From Agarophyton chilense (taxonomy: Eukaryota; Rhodophyta; Florideophyceae; Gracilariales; Gracilariaceae): a DNA stretch of 64,000 nucleotides. The translations under genes and the position numbers were made by a program. The stretch lies in assembly GCA_030374765.1 (NCBI GenBank), contig JARGXX010000099.1, positions 186,001-250,000 on the forward strand. Direction: 5' to 3'. The notes beneath the pieces are model-generated. The model worked only from the letters and a program-made list of their open reading frames with translations, did no database searches and was not told where the DNA came from. Position 1 is the first letter of the stretch, and each line of letters opens with the position of its first letter. This document shows, piece by piece, positions 1 to 11,944 of this stretch.

Positions 1-1019
1 GAGCACTTCGTTTTTAAGCTATCTTCGCTTTCTTTCTTTGACGACTTTCGAATGGCTTTTACATTCGGCAAGCCAATCAGCCTTTCAAGTTTGAATTCTA
101 CTTCATCTGTCCCTGCAACACCGCTTCCTTCACCACCAGCTTCCTGAACTTTATCAGTGTTGTGTCAAGAAGTTTACCCATCCTGAAACCAGAAAACAAT
201 TCCAATCCTTAACGACAGGATTCGTAGAATGTCATGTAAATTAGACATGGGTATTGCTCCATCGATATACACTGCAGAAGAACAGCGAGTTGTGTCCATT
301 GCAGTAGGTGATCTGGTCCGTTCAGCGCTTTCAACACTCTAAAAGCTGGGTGGTACTTTGTACATTATTTTCTAATATTTTTCTACTGTTTGAGACATGT
401 ATCTAGAAACCTATCGTCCCAACGACGTTCGACGAGTGCCACACCACGTTTCTCATTACCATATGCATTATCACAACACCTGTTTTCCTTGACAGAAGAG
501 CTTCAAATGAGTCTTGAGGACTAAGCGGGTTTCATTCCAGACTCATATATAGGATTTGTAGATGTCGCAGAAGTATAACGGACAAGGGCAAGAATTTCTT
601 CTTCGTTCCATCTCAAACCCTTTGCAGTTTTGTTGCGGGTGATGGCTTCATCATCTGTTTTAGCGACTGAGACACTCATATCACATAGGCAAGGCCAGTG
701 AAGGACTCGAGAACGTCAATTTTGGATAATAGATACAGTCTTGTTTTTGTTGGGGAGGACACATAAAAATCCAATTTCCAATGGGTTTGCAAGGAACTAA
801 CCGCTATGGCACAAACTGCACGCCCAAAGTCAGCCAAAAAACCCAGCCCAAAACAGTGTGTTTCTGCCCAAACATTTCGGAGCCCTTGAAGTTCACCATT
901 GGGACAAGGCCGTCTATTTACGGATTTACAGATGGAGAGGTTATTTTTGAGTATTAAATTGTTAATGTCTACTATATTAGAGTGTGCCTTAAGTTTGTAG
1001 AGTCTAGTCTCGATTAAAA
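1..1019. other. Left flank without a recognisable gene
   Basis: No long ORF or family resemblance on either strand. Similarity to element E2 stops near 1,020, inside the integrase, so this stretch is either a different repeat or the sequence that truncated E1a. A 58-codon ATG-to-TAA reading exists on the plus strand at about 781-957 but resembles nothing I know. Confidence 0.5.
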
Positions 1020-1632
1020 CGCTTTATGCGATATCTTCCATAAAGAGAGTGTCCGAAACAACTTCGAGAAACAATCTGTAATAAATAGTACAAATTTTCG
1101 TCCACATCCGGTGGTGAGTAGCGGGCTGAGAATGTCGATTGCGAAAACCTCGAGAGGAGCCCGTTCAGGGAAAAATCAACTTTATTGAGTGCTTGCAGAG
1201 CTTCAAGCGATTCATAGCACATACGGTGCCAACCGCACTGTTGCGTAGCAATCAATATCCATGGCTGGCCAGTAAAAGTTCCTTCCCGAAATGGGGTAGA
1301 GCTTCCGTCCATCGGCGTGTCCCATAATTCTGAATAATACGATAAATGCAATACTCTAGATTGTAGAGTATGCAAAACCACTACTTGTGGAGATGACTGT
1401 ATCGTCTTGAAGAGGTATCCAATTCTATTTATCTCGAAATGGAGTAGTGCACCACGTGTAATACGGGCGCATATCTTGGTACAGAAGGCGTTGCCTTGCT
1501 GTTATCTATCTTTTTTCTCCGGGGGCATCGGTACGAAATTACCCGGTTGGGGGGCGTCTAAGTTTCGTCAGCGAGGAGAGAAGTGTCCTTTTCGGCATCC
1601 AATATACATTCTTAAGGCCACGTGTCGTGTAT
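1020..1632 (-). pseudogene. E1a integrase N-terminal fragment
   Basis: The 1004-1381 frame aligns with the E2 integrase zinc-binding region; shared residues include VLHTLQSRVLHLS. The HHCC residues are only partly kept and the frame is broken. The catalytic DDE core is missing because the element is truncated. Confidence 0.7.
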
Positions 1633-3264
1633 CTAATCCGGATCCTCCGGTGGTCGGTCATCTACGGTGAAGCAAGTTATATCCTCTTCATCGGCATCCA
1701 GAGCTCCTCCACTCCTGGGTGGAAGTGATTTCGCGTCCACGTACAGGTTGTGCGTAACCTTCTTGTAGACAACTTCGAAGTCATTTTCCGCGAGGAGGAG
1801 TAAATTATACAACGCATTAACCAGCCTGACCGTTCGGAAACGGTTAAAAGCTATCGAAAGGAGGACTGAGCTTTGTATACACTGTCCACACAGCCCCTTT
1901 CTCTCTACGATGGCAGTAAAGTGCACACTCGTGAGATGGGGGCGGAGAGTAGAGAGGGCCCACAAAGTGTTGGGGCCCTTTTTCTCCGACATAGAGTAGT
2001 TGGGTTCGTGGACATTCAGCGAAAGTGACAAATGCCCAATTGGTTTCCGTTTTTCATCGGGATTCGTCTGATATAGGGGACAACGTACTTGGCAGTCGCT
2101 AGCGTCTGGGACACTGCAACCGGTAGTTCGGGTTTAAGAAATGATACGACCGGTGGTGATGTGACGGCCAAGAGAGTTCAATGATACCGTCTGGGCGGAC
2201 TTGAATTGTTCTAACTTTGGTTGTTGACCTTTCCTCAGAAGCACGTTTCAGAGCTCGGTGATGTACTTGCAGTTAGGTATAAATATTCGGTAGAAATTGA
2301 TTAATCCTAGAAAGGAACGTGGTTCTTTCTGGGTTATGAGCTCTACCGCTGGTCGAATTGGTTTCACTAGAGCTTCCTCGGCCTTAACTTGTCTAGAACG
2401 TAAAATGAAAACCGAATAGTTTGAAGTATCTGTGGAGACGTTGCCTATCCTGAGTTGAGTGTAGTTCCAGCTTCAAGTTGCGTGGACAAAGTATCCCTAG
2501 CATTGGGGAGGTATTCATCCAGATTATGTTTTAAACATTGATACCTTCCAGATAAACGAGGCATGTTTGCCACATAAAGAGGGCTAGTAGGGTATCAAGA
2601 GCACGCTGAAAGGTAATGGAATCATTGGCCAGACCAAAAGGCATCAGTTCGAAAAGGTAAAGTACCGAATGACAGACAAAATCAGTCTCTTTCTAGTTCT
2701 GTTCTGTGACGGGAACTTTACAGTATCTTCAATTGGAGTCCAAAGCCGAAAACACGTTAGCAGTGCTGAGTGACGCGATGTAATCCTCCATTCTTGTAAT
2801 CGGATACACGTCCTTGTGGGCTACCTCCAGTCGAAGGTAGTCTCTGCAGAAACTCCAGGACCCATCGAGTTTTTGAGTCAGTACAACTGCAGATGCCCAT
2901 GGCGACTGAGCCAGTTAGATCACTCCAGCTCGGAGCCTTTTGTCCATTGGAAGCAGTTCCTGTGCACAAGAGTTGAGAACTGCCCGACAAGGGTGTTGAG
3001 AACTCTGTCTAGCGTTCGGTAACAAATCTACCCGATGTTCCGTTGAAAATATGTCACCAAAAAGTCCATTCCGTATTGGTCTAAACTCTTGTGTCATTTC
3101 CCAAAGAGGTTCACGTTGCGATTACGGCACGTGGACAATGTTGAGTTCTCGAGTTATTTCATGGGGCTTATCCGGGCATAGTTCGTTCGAACGGAGTTTT
3201 TCCCTACTTTGGCAGATTTTCCGTTCAGACTATTTGGTGATTGAGTGAAATTGCCCTCCCCCTT
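1633..3264 (-). pseudogene. E1a reverse transcriptase-RNase H pseudogene
   Basis: RNase H is recognisable at 1633-2031: SLNVHEPNYSMSEK matches SLNVHERNYSVSEK of E2, and the tail ends in an acidic VDD-PEDPD segment as in E2. The RT core upstream (about 2,040-3,130) survives as short blocks in several frames. No intact YxDD catalytic frame can be read through. Confidence 0.75.
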
Positions 3265-4021
3265 CTAAGAGTGAACAAGATTGAGTACATCAGCAATGGG
3301 GTGAGGTATTATCGACAGAAAAACTTTGTTTTTCATGATTGATTTTGGTCTGGCGCAAAGATTGCGGACCAGAAAAAGGGCTTCTTTCAACGGCCCAATT
3401 CGAAAATCTTCATTCGCTACGGAGAGTTGATTTTTATCGTTAAGCGATGAGAGGGTTTGGTATACACGTACATCGTGTTGACGAGATTTGACACGCACTC
3501 AGACCTGGGACTGAGTTGAGATTCGTATCGACGCGGCCATGCGGAGTTTAGTAGATTTTGGAAAAGCGGGAGAAGTCTCCTGCATCGCAGGTAAGGATAC
3601 GAGCTTCTTCGGGGGGTGCCTTAACGAACGAAGGATGATTGGAAACAACGAATCTTCTTCTGTTTCTACACACCTTAAGCGGGGCCTTATCGCATCAACG
3701 AATCTGTCGGTATAGTCACATCCTAGTATTACAATGGGAGCCAAATCTCGGCATATGATGAAATCAATCTTTACCATGAAGGAGCCCAAGCAGAAGAAAA
3801 GGTCAATAATTCTGTGCTTTGATAAGAGGATGCGCTTGGAGTCAAGTTTTACGCCAAGGCGCAACTTGGACCGCAAAGGCAAAAGAAAGATCTACTCCAG
3901 GATGAAGTTTGGGCCACCACCTTTATCCGAAATAGTAAGAACTAGAACCATAAACTGGGCAGAGAGCAGCAAGCACATTGTAATTGCGCTTGGCCACAAC
4001 CATGACCTTTTCAATAAATAG
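3265..4021 (-). pseudogene. E1a protease region pseudogene
   Basis: Frames 3499-3882 and 3265-3498 are contiguous and in phase, separated by one stop where E2 has Trp. They match the E2 segment after the protease active site (ILGCDYTDRFVDAIRPRLR versus ILGCDFCDRFVDVIRPRLK). Protease and RT linker are in one frame here, so the frame change at the matching point of E2 is a lesion, not a programmed shift. The DTGA active-site stretch falls in a degraded segment near 3,900-4,020. Confidence 0.75.
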
Positions 4022-6269
4022 ATTATTTTTACTCATTTGTAAGGTCGACGCATAACACGAAAGTTCTGAAAGTCTACTTACGAAACGGCCTGTTTCCTTG
4101 TAATGATTGTGATCGGGGAGCCAGACGGGGACGCCTCGGGCCTCGATATTCTCTCTGTCGGGAACGCCTCTCCCAAAGAAGAGACTACCGTATTCAGATA
4201 TCCTGGACCTGTGCCACCTGTTAGGAGCCCTCTGAATCTTTAACTAATGGCATGGGGGAGCAAGTAGGTTTATCTTTATGAGTAGGACGGGGGTTGGTGG
4301 TCGGCCGTAACGGGTTGAGCAGCGTGATCCGTGGGTTTATATCCGGAGTATTCTGTGGAAAGTCCGTTTTCGCACGGAGATACGAAGCCATGGGAACGAT
4401 CTGCTTCTCTTGAAGGGCTATTGCCTCATAATTACCGATGACTCGGGCGAATTATCTCAACATAATAATACAGTCCGGTGACATTTACCGTGTTTGTAAC
4501 ATTTATGGCATATGGCCCTAGGGCGGCGGGGATACAAACCAGAACTACCATCCGTGAACTTCACCGCAGGGCGGGTATCCCTCCCTCCTGGACGACTCTG
4601 TCGATCAATCGAGTTCCCATAGGGAATACGAGTCCCTTGGAAACGGGTTGGAGCTGTGTTAAGCAGAGGGTGTTCCTGAGCCGTGCCATAGGAGAAATCC
4701 GTAGTGGATGGAATTCTGTTGTCGGGACATACAGGATATTGCTGAAAGCGAATGGGATATTATCAGAATCTTTTTGAGGGTGCCCTCTCGCGAGCAGTGA
4801 GAGAGATGGCTCATTCAGTTGCTTCATAAACGCCTTGGCGTAACGTGACTTCTTACCAGGGATACGAGCTTGAAGGGAATCTCCTTCCGTTTGCGCGGTC
4901 TGTACCAACTCCAAGTATGTGGTTCTTCTTCGATCCTGTCTGTATCGGGCCACCTGTGTACGGAATGCAGAATCCAATTCATTGGTGTTCATTGTGGCGC
5001 GCTCTCCAGCGCAGTAAACATTACTACAACAGAAAGAAAGCCTTACTAAGGCGTACCTTTTTTTCTGTTTTTGTTTCTCCGGGTTTCTGGTGGGTGTCAC
5101 AGAGAGCAAGAATATCCGACTGAATCGCTTGCTTAGTGTCATAAGACCTCAACAGGTATTGCACGGCTTTGGGCCAGAAGGTAGCACTTCCTTGGAAGGC
5201 TCTGAATGACTCTTTTACAGAGTTGTTATGAACCTCAGCGAGGCCAAGTAGAAAGTACGGTAGCGAAATTAACACTTGACTCTCATCCATACCAAGTACT
5301 TCGGCTTCCGCTACAAATCGCGGAAGAAAACCAAATACCAAGATGGGGTCGTCTCCAGAAAAAGAATGGTTGGGATAGGAAAGATGCATACGACATATGC
5401 AGTCTTTCACCTTACAAGTGCCGCGGGGTGCACGATATAATGAACAATTCTCCAGGCGATAATATATGTATGGTACCTGTTTTCTAAATAGAGGTTTGGT
5501 GCACTTCAATTCCCTCACCCAGTGTGCTTCCTTCTCTAAATACGGGTACGAGCTAGATCTTGGGTGACAGACAACTCTTGAGAACAAGACGGATACCTTC
5601 GATGACCGTCGTCAGATGTGACACCTAATAAATATGACCCATTCGAATGGTGAAAGTTCTATGATGACGGGAAGGAATGCGAACAATGGGAATCGTAGTT
5701 GTCTTGCTTGTTACGCTTTCGGAAGTTGTCATTTTTCTTCCTCTACTTCTCATTTTTCGAGACAACAATCGGCCCTCCTGGGACGCTACCCTCCATCAAG
5801 ATGGTTTTCTTTAACGTCTCTAACGTCTGTACACGAGAACTGACATTATTGGATCGGACTCCAACGTTTTTTACGTCACCTTCAGGACCACCGGAACATT
5901 TTACAGTTTGTTGAAATTCTTCCGTATGGGACGGGGGACTTCGAACAATTCCTCACAGAAGGGGCATCGAATATGACGCCCAGGACTTCAAACAATTCAA
6001 AGAGGGCAGTTTGAGCTTCGTCCATCTCAGCAAACTGCTTTCGCAGGTCCACATCATCATCAATATGAAAAACCCTGGCCCTTTGCATTGTATTTTCGAT
6101 TAACCTTGTGTGGGGGGCCAGTGAGAAACCTCTTCAGATAACGAACATCTACGGCTGTTGTCACACCGGGGACGGAAAGGCTCCGATTTAGGCCATGGTC
6201 GGCATCCGACAGAGGTTTTGGCATATTAGAACAATTCCACCGATGTCCGGGTATTCCAAATACATCCAC
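4022..6269 (-). pseudogene. E1a gag pseudogene
   Basis: Frames 4561-5142, 5024-5587 and 5882-6088 align with E2 gag: the YYRLEN-S-APRGT-KVKDCI segment, the SFSGDDPILV segment and an N-terminal helix with FHID-VRKQ-like residues. A zinc-knuckle half (ICHKCYKHG) is readable near 4,480-4,520. There the residue after CHKCY is Lys, where E2 has a stop. The frame changes several times, so it cannot encode a functional capsid. Confidence 0.75.
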
Positions 6270-6739
6270 GAAGGGCTATCAAACCACGAAATCGGGAACG
6301 AATGTTAAAGGAGAACGAACTGACACACGAAAGTCGAGACCACCTTGTATATCAAAAACTAATGATGAACTCAACACCTGCTATATCGGAAAACCGGTTC
6401 GTGATGCAAGGCCAGAAAACCGAGCGACATAAAGATGTTCGGTTTATTTCTCTCATGGGGGTGGCGGAAGAACGAGGCCTCTCCGAGATTGCACGACGGA
6501 GTCGTAGTGTAAGCCCTAGGAAAATTGGCACGACAAGCAGGAAGATAAGATAGGAAAGGCTAGATCCAAGGGTGTTGGTGCGAAGGGAATAGTCAGCCAC
6601 GAGGGTAGGGAAAAGGAAAGGGGTGGCACCCAGTAAGGCGAACGGGGTGTAAAGGGCGGGAGCCGAAGGAAACGAAATAGAAAAAACCCTATACACCGGT
6701 GAGAATAAGATAATTAAATAGTAAACGAGGCCAACGGCT

Positions 6740-6910
6740 GTATTACTTCCCTTGAATGTGCGAGGTGGGCAAGTCTACCGTGGGAAGCGTGGCCTGACCC
6801 CCAAAGATAGCAGTAGCATGCGAATGCGGATAAGACTTAAAGCCTCAAGAACCCGGTTGTAAAAGATTTACTGAGCCGCAGGCCACATCACCAAGCAACT
6901 ATATATATAT
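6740..6910 (-). repeat. LTR remnant related to the E2 LTR
   Basis: Blocks such as AAGTCTACCGT, AAGACTTA-AGCC, AAGAACCC-GGTTG and TTTACTGAG occur in the same order and spacing as in the E2 LTRs (22634-23427, 33616-34536), ending at ACTATATA. Neither LTR terminus is identifiable. The next bases to the right are coding sequence of a different element part. Confidence 0.65.
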
Positions 6911-6915
6911 ATATC
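6901..6915. repeat. (TA)n microsatellite at the E1a/E1b junction
   Basis: A short TA run sits exactly where LTR similarity stops and aORF similarity starts. The E2 LTR has ACTATATAG at the corresponding place, so a TA-rich microhomology joint is likely. Confidence 0.7.
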
Positions 6916-7022
6916 TTTCGCTTCCCCACGAGGATGAGAACCAATGGGCCATGTATTGGCGGGTCTCGCCGCTCCTTTTGGTTCCCACGACGTCTGTGGT
7001 GGCGTACCACTCTTTCTAACTC

Positions 7023-8150
7023 ATGGGCGATTGCAATGACCTAAGGTCGTGGCTGTCTTGGCAGGTACTTTTCGTTAACTTCGGCGTGATGTCCCTTATG
7101 GCCATCCTGGATACCGCGAAATACGGAATCCGTGGTAATGTCCGTTCGGAGGATTGGAGGGTATGGTACGACGAGAACATACCGGGTCGTCGAGGTCGCC
7201 TAATCCCGCTCCCGGACATCATGATCCGTTTCCTAAAGAACCTGGGCATCCAGGAGATCGTTTGTGGGACCCAGTTCGACGTCGAGGAGACTGAGGCCCT
7301 TTTGGATCATGTCCTACAGGTGGAGTGGGGCAAGACTCCCGGGTTCCTTTGGTATGACCACGATACCGACTCATTCACGCCGATTCCGCTACATCCGCAG
7401 GATCGGGACGAAGCTCTTGCCTATCCCGCCAAGCCTTTGAAAAATAAACAATCGGATATCCCGAGGCGTCATGTGCCCGACTATCATCCGAAGGCCATTG
7501 GCTTCGATCGCCTGTGCTTTGAGCCTGACGTGGAAGCGACGCCGTTGGTTCCTGCTGGGATGTCCCATGGGGAATCCTTCGGTGAAGATCCCTTCATGAT
7601 ACCCGTAGAGAGCGTTAATCCTCTGGTCGAGTCCGCTGTGGTGTTGCCGACCGCTTCCCCTCCTCCAGCTCCTCCGGGCGCTGCTCCTCAGGATGAGCTC
7701 TCTTATGAGCCGCCCGTCGCCCAAGTGAACATTCCTCCTGGCGAGATTACTGTCAAGGCCGAAAGTTCTGAAGGTGATGCGCTGGCTAAAATGTCCACTG
7801 GGGGCGTCGACATCGCTCCATCCTCTCCGTTGTCACACTTTACTGCTTCGGTCACGGCTGAAGCTGCAGATCTCCAACATGTCTGCCGTACCGTTGGTAT
7901 CACTGCCTCGATGGACATTGCGAAAGTCCTGAGAGGAGCTTGCTCCTGGGCACGTCGCTCGGCGCGCTACGCCGCGGTTGTCCAACAGGATCAGGATCTG
8001 AAGACCGCCATCGTCCATATCCTGCAGCAGAGTGGACGAGTGATGTCCCAGACGGTTACTGCCGACTTGGATCCCCGGTGTGGTCTAAATTTGAGCGACC
8101 AGGAGGCTTCCGATGGTGACGATAGTTCCTCCGATGAATCTCCGCCGTAG
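7023..8150 (+). CDS. aORF of E1b: accessory ORF antisense to gag-pol (unknown function)
   Basis: 375 codons from ATG to TAG, transcribed opposite to the neighbouring pol and converging on it. I recognise no known domain. It is homologous to the E2 aORF (23463-25400) and E3 aORF (36286-38445): an aromatic/hydrophobic helix ending in AILDTAKYG (E3: AILALEAARYG), then a LLDHVLQVEW motif (E2: LLDYIDQLDW) and RRHVPDYHPKAIGFD (E2: PRHIPEGHPIGFVD). A Pro-rich middle and an acidic Ser/Asp tail follow. In-frame similarity continues upstream to about 6,912 past a TAA at 7017-7019, so this ATG marks a truncated remainder, not the family start. Product role unknown. Related antisense 3' ORFs are known from plant Tat-lineage gypsy elements and, by analogy only, HTLV HBZ. 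Confidence 0.7.
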   Translation: MGDCNDLRSWLSWQVLFVNFGVMSLMAILDTAKYGIRGNVRSEDWRVWYDENIPGRRGRLIPLPDIMIRFLKNLGIQEIVCGTQFDVEETEALLDHVLQVEWGKTPGFLWYDHDTDSFTPIPLHPQDRDEALAYPAKPLKNKQSDIPRRHVPDYHPKAIGFDRLCFEPDVEATPLVPAGMSHGESFGEDPFMIPVESVNPLVESAVVLPTASPPPAPPGAAPQDELSYEPPVAQVNIPPGEITVKAESSEGDALAKMSTGGVDIAPSSPLSHFTASVTAEAADLQHVCRTVGITASMDIAKVLRGACSWARRSARYAAVVQQDQDLKTAIVHILQQSGRVMSQTVTADLDPRCGLNLSDQEASDGDDSSSDESPP

Positions 8151-8455
8151 AAGCGTGCTCGGCTCGCTGCGGCCGGTCCTTATCGTCCAGTTGGCTGCGC
8201 GAGTGACCCTGCTCCCGGTTTCGCTTCTGCAGGTTCCAATGAGCACGAAGGAGTTACTCCTGCGCTGCTCCAGTGAGTCCTGTTGGTGTTAGGCGCGCTT
8301 CCGCAAACATTGAGGTCATGGTATTTGTTAATCAAATGAGTAATGCTTGTGCTTTGCCAAGGTCGTTCTTGTATCTCAAAAGTGCGTGCCCCGGGACGGC
8401 GTCCAATTTGGAGATCGTTTCGAGTCTTCCCCATGTGTCGCCCTAGGACTGACTT

Positions 8456-9040
8456 TATTCTCTGATGCGGCAGCTAAGGCGAACCGGCGTGTCCGGAAAC
8501 GTTTCGAGAGGCGTTTTGGGATTCTTGGGGCCAATGGTTGCCCCCTCCTGAAGGCTGCGCTGCGTGTTGCCGATTTTGCGCCAAGAGCGGGCGATAAACT
8601 TTTCCGGAATGGTTTGAGGCTCTTTCTGAGTGTCTTTCTCAGGTTTGTAGCCGAACCAACGGACTTGATAGCGCATACTTTCATCTTCTCCCCGGCCGGC
8701 GGAGATGATGCGCTCAGTTACATATTACGTTTGATATTCATTCTCCGGCAGTAGAGTGTGGTCCAGAGGAGCGAATCCATCGGAGTCGGTTGGAAGAGAT
8801 GGGTCGTCGTAGTTGGAATTGACCATCGGGTCCATGGGGCTAGTCGGGTCCGCAGTAACTGCCTTAGGGGGTGTGGGGACTTGTGCGTCGACCTGAGGTC
8901 GTAGTGATTCTGTTGGGGCAGGGGACAACGACTTTGTTGATGCGGAGGAGCCGGGGGCTCCTGTCACCCGATTAATAGATACGGCCGGTGGTAGCGTGGT
9001 AGAGCGGGTCCTAAGGTTCGAATCCTTGACGGCGGCACTC
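8456..9040 (-). pseudogene. E1b pol C-terminus with chromodomain (broken)
   Basis: The segment RYQVRWFGYKPEKDT (8455-8676 frame) matches the chromodomain core YLVRWYGLGPEWDS of E2 and YTVRWYGWGPEGDT of E3. Upstream lies a Pro/Ser-rich linker (8725-8967) and, near 8,970-9,030, the AVSINRV stretch equivalent to ISRDRVVLAP of E2. A TAA at 8725 interrupts the frame just before the chromodomain. Chromodomains in chromoviruses direct integration to marked chromatin. Confidence 0.7.
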
Positions 9041-11200
9041 CCAGAGTACTTGGTGCAATGGGCTGGCGTTTACTGCGTAGTCCTACAGGTTGGAGCTACG
9101 GAAACGATGGCTTGAAGACCAATTGGTGGAAATAATATACCAGAGGGGATTATTTAGTATCCTAACGGTGTCTGCCTTACTCTAAGGGAGAATCGTCCCT
9201 CGAGCCAAGTAAATAGTACTGGCGAGGCGCTGGGATCTCCCCGGCACAGTAATGCTAATCTACTACACAAAATAAAATAAAATAATAATCTACATGAGTC
9301 CAGCTGAGGTCGACCAGTCCACGTGGCGTCTGTAAGATCCTTCAAGGCCCGGCGGATTACAGGGCTCAACCGTTATCGTCGCTCCTCCACAATAGGGACA
9401 AGATTCATAACAACATAACAACGCACAAGCGGTTAGATTTCCTAAAAGGGAGGGTACCACCTTCAAGAGAATTACACTTCATTCAACGTTTCCATACCAC
9501 CTTTACATGCATTCACTTATGCTCCATGTGTGTAAAAGGTAAAAAAAAGTTTGTTTATCGTCATTAAATGTTTTTAATAAATCTGTAACTTTTAAAAACC
9601 TGGATATTTTTCAAGTTTGGATCGTTTGAAAGCGACTGAACACTATTTACTTTCTTATACTTTCAAACCCATGGCGTTACATAAACTTTCCGAGCTTCGG
9701 AAAGTCGATAGAATTAAAAACGTTTGTTTAGTCCATATCGGTATTCCACTTATAAACTCGTTGTAGTATTGTGAGCTACGCCGATGAAGTAATTGTGCAA
9801 CGTGGTGGACCTATTTGGTTGCCTGCATGCGCCGTGTATTACAGTAGTTTATTTAGAAATTAGCTTAGCTTTTAGCTAATTTAGTATTATTAGATAAGAG
9901 TAAGTGGTTAGGGAGGCACACCACAAGTGTACCTCCTGGTGGCCACGTAGCGAGGAGCGCCAACGCACGTCGGGTGGCTGGTGAGATATATCTTCCTCAA
10001 GCATGGCCACCCCTGTCACTGTTGAAAAGACAAACAACTACTAGACTACTTTTACCCCTTTTGGTTTCTACAGTCGACAATAAAGGTAAGCTAGGTGTCC
10101 CTACGGGTTTCCGCACCCGCGAGTGCTCTGCACCGTCGTCCACCACCGTGTTCTTAGTGAGCCCGCCGTTCTTGTTGCACCAGTCAGTGGCTGGTGCTCC
10201 CATACCTTACAGGTATCATCAATCTCCTCCTCCTAGGTCGAACACATCCCGCGCTCCCTAGAGCCGTCAGGTCTTTCACTCCTCGCGACCATTTTGGTTT
10301 ATACCACACTCGTTGCAGTTACTGAAAACCTCTACAATGGAGAGCTTAACAATTAATCCAATAGCATTTTATATATATATATTTATCCTCTAATCGAATG
10401 TTTGTGGATCGAACAATTGTTCCCAAATGAGAAACAGAAAACACCCACATAAAAAAGTAATACAAAAAGAATTCAATAGATACATGAATCGCAGAGATAA
10501 AGTTTCCAACCGATTCATTGATTTTTCGATCATATAATTATAACTGGACCGTTCTGAGACAAAGACAAATATTCTGTTGTTTACTTTGTTGAATGAAGTT
10601 GCTCCGACGTGTTTCGTGTGTCACATCCTGTCACATTCTAAAGGCTCAAAAGAATAGTATTCTGATCGTCATTTTCATCCATGACATTATGCTTCTTTAA
10701 CTATTTTGGAAATTCATTAATAAAGTGAGAGCCTTTTTTAAGATAGAATAAGACTGCTTTTGCGAATTTTTTGTTGAACTTTGTTTTGATCACCACCTTT
10801 GACATTCGAAAACTTTAGAGTGCAAAATATCTGTTCAGCAGATATCTCGGAGTTTATCGTCACAAAAGTGGGGGTTTGATAGTTTTTGACTACAACTTCA
10901 ACATTTTTTCATATTTTTTCTACTGATTTTTCCAGGGACTCATTTACAACGTTTTCTAATATAACTGGGTACATGCGGCTGCATACTCTATTTTTGACCA
11001 AATGTTCGTAAGTAGTGGTTAGTGACATATTAGATCAACTGTGATAGAGCGAAGTAAAGGTGAGGTTGTTTACAAGGTGCATAAAATATTTATCTGTGTA
11101 GGAAGTTGATGCCAGATAAGAAAAGAGTGTTGATGACATTTTGGCGCAAAACTTGAGAAATATAGAAAAAGTTCACAAGATCTAGGGACGTTGTAATTAT
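9041..11200. other. AT-rich gene-free stretch with possible LTR fragments
   Basis: No protein family recognised. About 9,150-9,420 (with an AAATAAAATAAAATAATAAT tract) and 9,890-10,330 have LTR-like character: mixed GC with polyadenylation-like AATAAA motifs. I could not pair either with a partner copy. The rest (10,330-11,200) is plain AT-rich sequence. Confidence 0.4.
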
Positions 11201-11238
11201 GGTTTCATATGAAACCAATGGTCCTATAAAAAACAATG

Positions 11239-11293
11239 CCTACACGCCCGGAAGGGTGACCTCACATGAGGCCAGTTTGGCCTCATATGAGGC
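11239..11293. repeat. Left terminal inverted repeat of element A
   Basis: It contains ACACGCCCGGAAGGGTGAC followed by CCTCACATGAGGCC and then GGCCTCATATGAGGC. The duplicated palindrome suggests a compound or rearranged terminus. Confidence 0.6.
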
Positions 11294-11944
11294 AAGTTCT
11301 ATTTTCCAAAAAAGTTGCAAAAAAAGGTGATTGCCAAATTGCAGCGGTGTATTCTATTTTCTAAGTGAAGAAATAATTTTCTGATCATATTGCACCTGCT
11401 TTAAACGACATCCTTTAGACAGTTGTCTTCAGTAACAACAGTTCAGTGGTTTTACAACCGCTCGGAGACGGATAAACACAGAGTTCAAACCTGGCTGAGT
11501 TCAGTGTAACTCGAAACCTCCTACGGGAGCTCGAATAGTATTAAAACTTATTATAGTCTAGGAACGCATTTTCGTCCCCTTGAACAGCAGACAGAATAGG
11601 GTGACACCTGCTAAAGGGATATTTTCGCCTGAGACCGTAATATATCTAGCAATTTGAATAACGTGGACTGATTTGGTAGGGGGCTTAAGGGAATCTGAAC
11701 TATTGTTTTATACTTTTCAAAAACGCCTCTAAAAACCCTAAAAGCGCATATTGACACATGAACCTCAATGTTGGTGACTTAATAATGTTCAAAATGTGAG
11801 GAATGTCACGCAGATGATCCAAAAAAGAATCACTACCAGTTCCAAATTGACATATATAAACATCTATATCATTGTACTTTTTGCATTCGCAACAAACAAA
11901 TTTTGATTTGTTAGTAGTTTTGCAGAATTTTCATCGTCCTTGAT

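Larger units (their letters stand above)
1020..6910 (-). mobile_element. E1a: decayed Ty3/gypsy (chromovirus-like) element, truncated in integrase
   Basis: Reading the minus strand from right to left, degenerate blocks appear in the order LTR remnant, gag, protease, reverse transcriptase, RNase H and integrase N-terminus, collinear with E2. Every block has stops and frameshifts. The integrase is cut off near 1,020, where similarity to E2 ends. The right end (about 6,740-6,910) resembles the E2 LTR and then abuts the accessory ORF of another element (E1b) at a TA repeat. It is clearly a relative of E2, not a copy: many codons differ and several E2 lesions are absent here, which makes it useful for deciding which E2 stops are mutations. 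Confidence 0.85.
6905..9040 (-). mobile_element. E1b: 3' part of a second Ty3/gypsy element
   Basis: It holds the two diagnostic 3' components of this family in convergent arrangement: the aORF on the plus strand (to 8150) and a chromodomain-bearing pol C-terminus on the minus strand (about 8,456-9,040). The left boundary is a junction with LTR sequence at a TA repeat. The right boundary is where pol similarity fades at about 9,040. No LTR pair or target duplication could be assigned. Confidence 0.7.

Noticed and set aside
8980-9036. tRNA-like sequence with A-box-like TAGCGTGGTAGAGCGG and B-box GGTTCGAATCC
   Set aside because: There is no room for an anticodon arm, and on the minus strand the same bases read in frame as the pol segment before the chromodomain (TTLPPAVSINRV), collinear with E2 and E3.
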